Shown piece by piece: positions 58,496 to 64,000 of a stretch of DNA of 64,000 nt. Numbering within the stretch: the stretch's first letter is position 1; each line of letters begins with the position of its first letter. The stretch covers positions 2,976,001-3,040,000 of the forward strand of contig NZ_CP100000.1 of NCBI RefSeq assembly GCF_024138165.1, given 5' to 3'. Source of the DNA: Halorussus vallis (GTDB lineage: Archaea; Halobacteriota; Halobacteria; Halobacteriales; Haladaptataceae). The position numbers and the translations under genes were made by a program. Below the pieces are notes generated by a model. It did no database searches, was not told the origin of the DNA, and saw only the letters and a program-made list of their open reading frames with translations.

Positions 58496-58708
58496 ATGAC
58501 CGACGCCACGACGGAGAACGAACGCATTGCCCGCCGAGTCCCCGAGGAGATAGTCACCGGCCGGTCCTTCGAGGCGAACGACGCGGTCTTCACCCGAGTC
58601 GAGGACGGGAAGACCGTCGAGCGGTGGCTGCAACCGGACACGTTCGGTCTGCTCCGCCAAATCGGACTCGTCTCCGCGCACGGGGAACTGCCCGACGAAC
58701 TCAGATAG
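58496..58708 (+). CDS. 70-residue hypothetical protein
   Basis: The product starts MTDATTENERIARRVPEEIV and ends GELPDELR. It reads as a small alpha/beta domain (TGRSFEANDAVFTRVEDGKT, then QPDTFGLLRQIGLVSAHGE) with no membrane segment and no known family. Unusually for this window it has a Shine-Dalgarno-like ggaggag (58484-58490) five bases before the ATG. It follows the channel gene by 128 bases. Its last eight bases overlap the 3' end of the convergent gene. Confidence 0.6.
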   Translation: MTDATTENERIARRVPEEIVTGRSFEANDAVFTRVEDGKTVERWLQPDTFGLLRQIGLVSAHGELPDELR

Positions 58709-59066
58709 AACAGTCGTCGACGTACTGGAACCCCTCGTCGTAGTCGTCGTCGCCGTAGCCGTCGTTTCCGTCGCCGTAATCGTCGAACCCGTCGGTTCCG
58801 CCGTCGCGGGAGGTCCGTCCGTCGACCCACCGCTCGCCGTCGTCGGACCGTCGGCGCTCGTCCCGCTCTTCGCGGTCGGTCCGGTCGGTTCGGTCTACGG
58901 CCTCCGTCTCCCCCGCTGCGTTCTCCTCCTCGCGCTCCGCGGCGTCGAGTTTGGTTTCTATCGCGTCGGCGATCCACGCCTCGACCGTCTCGCCGCCGTC
59001 GAGGTCGGCTTCGATGTCGGCCTTGGTGTCGGCCTCGACCGTGACCAGGAGGTGCTCGTGACGCAT
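58701..59066 (-). CDS. Acidic protein with a ribbon-helix-helix-like start
   Basis: This 121-residue protein starts MRHEHLLVTVEADTKADIEA and continues DLDGGETVEAWIADAIETKL, which looks like a short beta strand followed by two helices. The rest is low-complexity, rich in Asp, Gly and Tyr (GDGNDGYGDDDYDEG). It may be a small DNA-binding or protein-binding unit with a disordered tail; the call is weak. It overlaps the 3' end of the previous plus-strand gene by eight bases. The ATG at 59066 is clear. Confidence 0.55.
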   Translation of the reverse strand: MRHEHLLVTVEADTKADIEADLDGGETVEAWIADAIETKLDAAEREEENAAGETEAVDRTDRTDREERDERRRSDDGERWVDGRTSRDGGTDGFDDYGDGNDGYGDDDYDEGFQYVDDCSI

Positions 59067-59113
59067 GGACCGCCGTACGGGACGGGCGCGGATAAATCGG
59101 TCGTCCGTCGCGG

Positions 59114-59809
59114 TCACCTCTCCATCGCCTCGGTCGCCTCGTCGGCCGCCTCCTCGGGTCGGGCCGAGTCCCACCCCGCGACCAGCAGACCGCCGGCGAG
59201 GTCGAACACGAGGTCGTGGACCGTGTCGTCGAGGCCGTACTGGATCAGCACGCCCTTCATGCCGAGTAAGCTCGGGACGAACTCGAGTATCTCCCAGAAC
59301 ACGCCGAACGCCAGCACGAAGACGACGACGAACGCCGATTCGGCCGCCGGAGGCAGGTTGGTGCGGTCGGAGTTGCGGTCGACCGCCTTCACGGTGGCGT
59401 AGCCCGCGCCGGCGACGATGGCCGCCGAGAGCGCGTGGGTGACGGAGTCGTACCACGGAATGTGCTGGTACGGCCCGAGCACGCCGACCGCGTGGAGGAA
59501 CACCGCGACCGAGAGCCACAGCAGGTGGTCGACCGCCAGCGAGACGCCGAAGTCCCGCCGGAGCACCGCCGGAATCAGCGTCACTCCCAACCCGACGAGG
59601 CCGTTGACCACGACGCCGGTCCGGCCCCGGTAGAGGCCGTAGGCCGCGATGGCGAGCAGGCCCAGTTGGAACAGGCGGACGAGCCACCGCTCGCGGTCCT
59701 CGCTCAGGAGTCCGCCGTCGTCCTCGCGTTCGTCGTCGACTCTACGTTCGTCGTCGTCCCCGCGTTCGTCGCCGTCGGCCCGCCGCCCGTCGGCGCTCGC
59801 GGGGGTCAC
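59114..59809 (-). CDS. YjdF-like membrane protein (DUF2238)
   Basis: This 231-residue protein has an acidic N-terminal tail to about residue 35 and then about six helices. DUF2238 signatures are PWYDSVTHALSAAIVAGAGY near residues 119-138, GVFWEILEFVPSLL near 169-182, and DDTVHDLVFDLAGGLLVAGW near 194-213. The conserved Asp/His/Glu residues inside these helices may bind a metal. YjdF function is unknown. It overlaps the upstream gene by four bases (ATGA), so the two form an operon. Confidence 0.82.
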   Translation of the reverse strand: MTPASADGRRADGDERGDDDERRVDDEREDDGGLLSEDRERWLVRLFQLGLLAIAAYGLYRGRTGVVVNGLVGLGVTLIPAVLRRDFGVSLAVDHLLWLSVAVFLHAVGVLGPYQHIPWYDSVTHALSAAIVAGAGYATVKAVDRNSDRTNLPPAAESAFVVVFVLAFGVFWEILEFVPSLLGMKGVLIQYGLDDTVHDLVFDLAGGLLVAGWDSARPEEAADEATEAMER

Positions 59810-60402
59810 GCGCCGTCACCTCCGTCGCCGAGCACCTCCGGCCCCGTCTTCCCGGCCGGCGCGCGGTAGTAGAAGTACACCTCGAAGAACCCGGCCGCGA
59901 CGACGCCGGCGACGGTCGCCCGGATGAACTCCCACATCACCGCGTTCAGCGACCCGATGAGGTTCGTCCCGAGGTACCGGTCGGAGTAGAACTGGAGGAT
60001 GGCCCAGACGCCGATGGCCGCCATCGTGGTCAACACGACCGTCACGTCGGCGAACCACGGCGCCATCTCGACCTCGGTGAACAGCGAGAGGTCGACGACG
60101 GCGGCCAGCGACACCGCGGCTACCGCGACGTAGAGCGCCCAGTCGGTCGTCCACGCCGGGCCGAACGACCGCGTCAGCGCCGGGAGCACCGCCAGCGCGA
60201 CCACGACCGGCGGGAGCGTCATCGAGGCGTCCCGCGAGACGACCGCCGGCAGGACGAGTATCGCGAGGTCGGCCAGCAGGAACGCGGTCCAGATGAGGTC
60301 GCCGTAGGCGGCGTTCGCGGGAATCGACAGTGCGAGCAGGCCTACCAGCACCCAACTCGCGACGGTCCCGTAGTCGTCCGCCAGCGACGTGAGGACACCC
60401 AT
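59806..60402 (-). CDS. Multi-pass membrane protein upstream of YjdF-like gene
   Basis: This 198-residue protein starts MGVLTSLADDYGTVASWVLV and has about six helices, for example AFLLADLAILVLPAVVS, ALYVAVAAVSLAAVVDL and VTVVLTTMAAIGVWAILQF. The C-terminus is VYFYYRAPAGKTGPEVLGDG. No named family is recognised. It shares an ATGA overlap with the YjdF-like gene and looks like a paralogous or partner protein, because WEFIRATVAGVVAAGFFEVY resembles the end of that protein's pattern. Confidence 0.65.
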   Translation of the reverse strand: MGVLTSLADDYGTVASWVLVGLLALSIPANAAYGDLIWTAFLLADLAILVLPAVVSRDASMTLPPVVVALAVLPALTRSFGPAWTTDWALYVAVAAVSLAAVVDLSLFTEVEMAPWFADVTVVLTTMAAIGVWAILQFYSDRYLGTNLIGSLNAVMWEFIRATVAGVVAAGFFEVYFYYRAPAGKTGPEVLGDGGDGA

Positions 60403-60945
60403 ACTCGAGATAGGTCGCCGAACCGATTGAACCTTGTTGCCGGGAGGGCGGGCGAGTCGGGGTCGGACCGTTCTTCTCGCTTCGACTTTGTGGCCGCCGT
60501 TCGTGCGGTTCGGCTCCGGTGGTGGGGCGAATGTGACGGCGACGGATGCTGTTTGTTCGATGTCGGTACTCGTTCGTGGATGTAAGTAGACGACCGACGG
60601 CCAGATTTCCCCGTCGGAGCGTGAGAGTCGTCAAAGACGCTATTATCGGGGACTAACACGACTCAAATGAGTACCCGCACCGCAACCGCGACGGCCACAC
60701 GCCTCCCCAACCGATTCGCTCGTTCGCTCCGCTCACTCGCTCATCCCTCGCGCGAATTGGCGAGACACGAGGTCACGCCAGCGCGCGCCGAATACGCAAG
60801 GACGAATTGAGCGTTCGCAGCGGACGACCGCCGATTCGAGCCTACGAAAACCGCCGGACGAGAACGAGTCCCACAGCCCGCTTCTCCGGCGCGAACCCGC
60901 GGCTCGAAGCGTAGCCTTATCAACGCGCCGCCCGAATAAATGGCC
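60403..60945. other. Gene-free stretch before the PINc-ATPase gene
   Basis: It contains the reverse type A arm at 60663-60789 and the PINc-ATPase promoter (gccttatcaa at about 60914-60923, about 28 bases before the ATG). The left 260 bases show nothing that I can name. Confidence 0.6.
60663..60789 (-). repeat. Type A dispersed element, single reverse arm
   Basis: The plus strand runs tcaaatgagtacccgcaccg, caaccgcgacgg, ccacacgcctccccaaccga at 60695-60714, catccctcgcgcgaattgg and ends gccagcgcgcgcc at 60789. No forward arm follows. Confidence 0.78.
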
Positions 60946-62796
60946 ATGAACGTGTTACCGGACACGAGCGTCGTCGTCGACGGTCGCGTATCCGAGCGCG
61001 TCCGAGACGGCGAGTTCGAGGGCGCGACGGTGTACATTCCGGAGGCCGTCGTCGCCGAACTCGAAGGACAGGCCAACCGCGGCCAGGAGAGCGGCTGGAA
61101 CGGCCTCTCCGAACTCCAGCGGCTCGCCGACCTGGCCGACGAGGGGACCATCGACCTGGAGTACGTCGGCGAGCGCCCTGCACCCGAGCAGACCGGCGCG
61201 GCCCACGAGGGCGAGATAGACGCGCTCATCCGCGAACTCGCCGACGAGCACGACGCCACCTTCGTCACCAGCGACAGCGTCCAGGCCGAGGTGGCTCAGG
61301 CCAAGGGCCTCGACGTCGAGTACATCGCGCCCAAGACCCGCGAACAGGAGGACGAGCGCCTCGCCATCGAGGACTTCTTCGACGAGACGACGATGAGCGT
61401 CCACCTCCGGGTCGGCGTCGAGCCGATGGCCAAGCGCGGCGAGATAGGCGAGATGCACTACGAGAAGATTCGCGACGAAATATCGACCGAGGAGGACCTC
61501 AAGGAGTACGCCCAGGAGATCATCCAGGTCGCCAAGCGGAGCAACGAGGGGTTCGTCGAACTCTCCGAGGAGGGGATGACCATCGTCCAGTACCGCGACT
61601 ACCGCATCGCGGTCGCCGAACCGCCGTTCGCCGACGCCTGGGAGATCACCGCGGTCCGGCCCATCGTCAAGACCGACATCGAGGACTACGAGTTCGCCGA
61701 CGAACTCAAGGACCGACTGCTCGAACACCAGCGCGGCGTCCTCATCGCCGGGTCGCCCGGCGCGGGGAAGTCGACCTTCGCGCAGGCGGTCGCGGAGTTC
61801 CTCAGCGACAACGACTTCGCGGTCAAGACGATGGAGAAGCCCCGCGACCTCCAGGTCGGTCCCAACATCACCCAGTACACCGAACTCGGCGGCCAGATGG
61901 AGAAGACCGCCGACTCGCTGCTGATGGTCCGGCCCGACTACACCATCTACGACGAGGTCCGCAAGACCGACGACTTCGAGGTGTTCGCCGACATGCGCCT
62001 GGCGGGCGTCGGCATGGTCGGGGTCGTCCACGCCACCCGTGCCATCGACGCGCTCCAGCGACTCATCGGCCGGGTCGAACTCGGCATGATCCCCCAGATC
62101 GTCGACACCGTCGTCTACATCGAGGCCGGGAAGGTCGAGAAGGTCTACGACGTCTCGACCCAGGTCAAGGTGCCCGAGGGGCTGATGGAGGAGGACCTCG
62201 CCCGCCCGGTCATCATGATCGAGGACTTCGAGACGGGCAAACCGGAGTACGAGATCTACACCTTCAACCGCCAGGTCGTCACCGTCCCGCTCACGGAGGG
62301 CGAACAGGAGGAGAGCGGCGTCTCGCGACTCGCCCGCCAGGAGATAGAGCGCGAGATTCAGTCGGTCGCCCGCGGTCCCGTCGACGTCGACGTCCAGGGC
62401 CAGAACCGCGCAACGGTGTACGTCAGCGACGACGACATCTCCTACGTCATCGGGAAGGGCGGCGGCCGCATCGACGACATTGAGAGCCGCCTCGGCATCG
62501 ACATCGACGTCCGGACCCAGAGCGAGAAGCCCCAGTCGATGTCCGCGACCGGCGCGAGCGGCGGCGGGACCCAGCAGGGCAACGTCGTGACGCCCGAGGT
62601 CACCTCCCGGCACATCGTCATCCCCACCGAGGGCCACGCCGGCGAGACGGTCGAGGTGCAGGCCGACGGCGAGTACCTGTTCACCGCGACGGTGGGACGG
62701 GGCGGCGACATCCAGGTTTCGCGAGGGAGCGCCATCGCCGAGGAACTGGAGCGGGCCATCGACCGCGAGCGCGCCATCACCGTGGTCGGGACCTGA
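60946..62796 (+). CDS. PINc/VapC-type protein with ATPase and KH domains
   Basis: This 616-residue protein has three parts. An N-terminal PIN domain carries MNVLPDTSVVVDGRVSERVR and TFVTSDSVQAEVAQAKGL; its acidic Asp/Glu residues could cut RNA. A VirB11-like ATPase starts near residue 260 with Walker A GVLIAGSPGAGKSTFAQAVA and continues to YEVRKTDDFEVFADMRLAGV. A KH domain follows with VYVSDDDISYVIGKGGGRID near residues 489-508, an RNA-binding GXXG loop. This architecture is conserved in archaea and may act in RNA processing. The start is the ATG at 60946, two codons after another in-frame ATG. Confidence 0.92.
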   Translation: MNVLPDTSVVVDGRVSERVRDGEFEGATVYIPEAVVAELEGQANRGQESGWNGLSELQRLADLADEGTIDLEYVGERPAPEQTGAAHEGEIDALIRELADEHDATFVTSDSVQAEVAQAKGLDVEYIAPKTREQEDERLAIEDFFDETTMSVHLRVGVEPMAKRGEIGEMHYEKIRDEISTEEDLKEYAQEIIQVAKRSNEGFVELSEEGMTIVQYRDYRIAVAEPPFADAWEITAVRPIVKTDIEDYEFADELKDRLLEHQRGVLIAGSPGAGKSTFAQAVAEFLSDNDFAVKTMEKPRDLQVGPNITQYTELGGQMEKTADSLLMVRPDYTIYDEVRKTDDFEVFADMRLAGVGMVGVVHATRAIDALQRLIGRVELGMIPQIVDTVVYIEAGKVEKVYDVSTQVKVPEGLMEEDLARPVIMIEDFETGKPEYEIYTFNRQVVTVPLTEGEQEESGVSRLARQEIEREIQSVARGPVDVDVQGQNRATVYVSDDDISYVIGKGGGRIDDIESRLGIDIDVRTQSEKPQSMSATGASGGGTQQGNVVTPEVTSRHIVIPTEGHAGETVEVQADGEYLFTATVGRGGDIQVSRGSAIAEELERAIDRERAITVVGT

Positions 62797-62823
62797 GAGA
62801 TCTCCTTCCCGCCGTCGGTTTCT

Positions 62824-63795
62824 TCACTCCGACCCGACCCGCGGGTCGACCGCGAGGTACGCGAGGTCCTGGACGAGGTTCCCCACGATGCCCGCGAACG
62901 CGACGACCATCGTCACGCCGAGGATGAGCGGGACGTCGCGCTGTTCGATGGCCGCGAGTCCGACCGTGCCGATGCCGGGAATCGAAAAGACGTGTTCGAG
63001 GATGAAGACGCTCACCACGAGCACGCCGAGCAGGTCGGCGAAGAACAGCGAGAGGAGCGGGAGCGCGGCGTTCTTGACGACGTGGCGGCCCACCACCCAG
63101 TTCGACGCGCCCTTCGCGCGCACCAGTTTGAGGAACTCGGTGTTGACGTACTCGCGGGACTCGGCCCGGGCGTACCGGAGTTGGCCGGCGAGGAGGCTGA
63201 CGCCGAGGATGACGGCCGGGAGGACGACGTGCGAAACCGTCCCTTCGCCGAAGAAACCCTCGCCGAACGCGCCGAGACCGAACAGGAGGGCGACCTTCGC
63301 GAGCCAGTAGTTCGGAATCCCGTAGCCGAGGTAGGCCCCGCCGCTCGCGACCCGTTCGAAGGCGCTTCCGGGGTTCAGCGCCGCGTACACCCCGAGTCCG
63401 ACCCCGCCGACCAGCGCGAACACCATCGCGGGGACGAGGTACGCCAGCGTGGCGGGAAGCGCCCGACCGAGGACGGCCGTGACCGGAGCGTTCTGGCTGT
63501 ACGACCGGCCCCAGTCGAGCGTCGTGATGTCGACCAGCCACCGGAGGTACCGTTCGGTGACCGGTTCGTCGAGGTTCCGTTTCTCCTTGTATGCGCTGAT
63601 GGCGTTCTGCACGATTTCGGCGCGTTCGGACGCGTTGGCCCGCTGAGCCTCCGGGGAGTGGCCCGCCTGATAGGCGACCAGCCCCACGTTCGGGTCGGCG
63701 GTCAGCGCGACGAACGCGAACGTGACCGATATCACGAGGTAGACGGCGAACACCGCGAACAGTACTCGCTTGGTGACGTGCTTCCACAGCGCCAT
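62824..63795 (-). CDS. Peptide/nickel-type ABC transporter permease (DppB/OppB-like)
   Basis: This 323-residue protein starts MALWKHVTKRVLFAVFAVYL and has about six helices. The EAA-type cytoplasmic loop is REYVNTEFLKLVRAKGASNW near residues 216-235, which contacts the ATPase. The N-terminal extracytoplasmic region (residues about 35-115) is typical of OppB/DppB. The C-terminal FILEHVFSIPGIGTVGLAAI is also typical. It would pass peptides or related compounds. The ATPases and binding protein are not in the window. The ATG at 63795 follows the Shine-Dalgarno-like gaggagag on the minus strand. Confidence 0.9.
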   Translation of the reverse strand: MALWKHVTKRVLFAVFAVYLVISVTFAFVALTADPNVGLVAYQAGHSPEAQRANASERAEIVQNAISAYKEKRNLDEPVTERYLRWLVDITTLDWGRSYSQNAPVTAVLGRALPATLAYLVPAMVFALVGGVGLGVYAALNPGSAFERVASGGAYLGYGIPNYWLAKVALLFGLGAFGEGFFGEGTVSHVVLPAVILGVSLLAGQLRYARAESREYVNTEFLKLVRAKGASNWVVGRHVVKNAALPLLSLFFADLLGVLVVSVFILEHVFSIPGIGTVGLAAIEQRDVPLILGVTMVVAFAGIVGNLVQDLAYLAVDPRVGSE

Positions 63796-63930
63796 CGTCT
63801 GGAGTCTCTCCTCGGTGGAAAAGTGAACGAACTGATACAAAGAGTTTATGAACGAGAGTAGTAATGTATCTGCCATATCGCCGTCGTCGCGCTCGGCGAC
63901 CGCCCGCTCCGAAACGGGGTGTCCGAACGA

Positions 63931-64000
63931 ATGGCCGCAGATGCCGACCCGTCTCCCGACCGGGAACCCATCGAGTGGGTCGACTGGGACCGACTCGACA
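63931..64000 (+). CDS. Start of a gene cut by the right edge
   Basis: An ATG at 63931 opens a frame that is still open at 64000. It reads MAADADPSPDREPIEW and then VDWDRLD, an acidic N-terminus of the kind found before the first helix of haloarchaeal transporter proteins. It is divergent from the DppB-like gene, so it may belong to the same transport system, for example a second permease. Only 23 residues are visible, so no family can be named. Confidence 0.35.
   Translation, partial: MAADADPSPDREPIEWVDWDRLD

Overview
This 64 kb window comes from a halophilic archaeon (class Halobacteria). Coding DNA is very GC-rich with strong third-position G/C bias. The proteins are rich in Asp and Glu. 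Many genes have an AT-rich TATA box about 25-30 bases before the start codon and no Shine-Dalgarno site, as expected for leaderless haloarchaeal transcripts. Several genes belong to haloarchaea-specific families, and Tat-type lipoprotein signals and a PGF-CTERM tail are present. The gene set looks like ordinary chromosomal core. The genus cannot be fixed from this sequence; I only note that the content would fit Halorussus-like or Haladaptatus-like genomes.

Layout. At 0-1.4 kb is the 3' end of a PQQ quinoprotein dehydrogenase. From 1.9 to 12.3 kb lies the translation block rpsL-rpsG ... fusA ... ACT protein-hom-tuf-rpsJ, interrupted by small membrane, cupin, zincin-like and zinc-ribbon genes. 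From 12.7 to 14.7 kb come a rhomboid protease, tRNA-Ala(CGC) and an AT-rich, probably acquired membrane gene. From 14.7 to 22.6 kb are mostly conserved haloarchaeal proteins, including sepF, a PUA-domain protein and a YgfZ/GcvT-like protein. From 23 to 31.8 kb are an AI-2E-type permease, an Lrp-TrkA_C regulator, a TrkA/RCK protein, uvrA, a DUF7344 regulator and a geranylgeranyl-reductase-like flavoprotein. From 31.9 to 47.5 kb is a mixed housekeeping stretch: SDR, Usp, ROK kinase, an LVIVD surface protein, Nfu, FAU-1, PrsW, riboflavin synthase, a UvrD helicase and a DMT transporter. From 47.7 to 56.2 kb is an envelope and peptide-processing cluster: an RDD protein, three lipoproteins, two paralogous M32 carboxypeptidases and an M20 hydrolase. 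From 56.9 to 64 kb come a pentapeptide-repeat potassium channel, a YjdF-like pair, a PINc-ATPase-KH protein and an oligopeptide ABC permease.

Non-coding features are the most unusual part. (1) A dispersed element called type A here has eight arms at six loci, two of them as inverted pairs around a similar 40-base spacer. (2) At least fifteen perfect GC-rich inverted repeats with unrelated sequences sit mostly just after stop codons; the longest is a 52-bp perfect palindrome. (3) Two type B elements keep a T5/A5 frame around different hairpins. (4) A candidate two-domain structured RNA or element lies at about 49.53-49.67 kb. Other oddities are rpsL without the usual RNA polymerase/nusA genes upstream, a zinc-ribbon/HTH regulator broken by one frameshift, and several very small membrane proteins. 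No CRISPR array, transposase, intein or complete prophage was seen. No clearly new enzymatic system was found; the element families are the best candidates for something undescribed.
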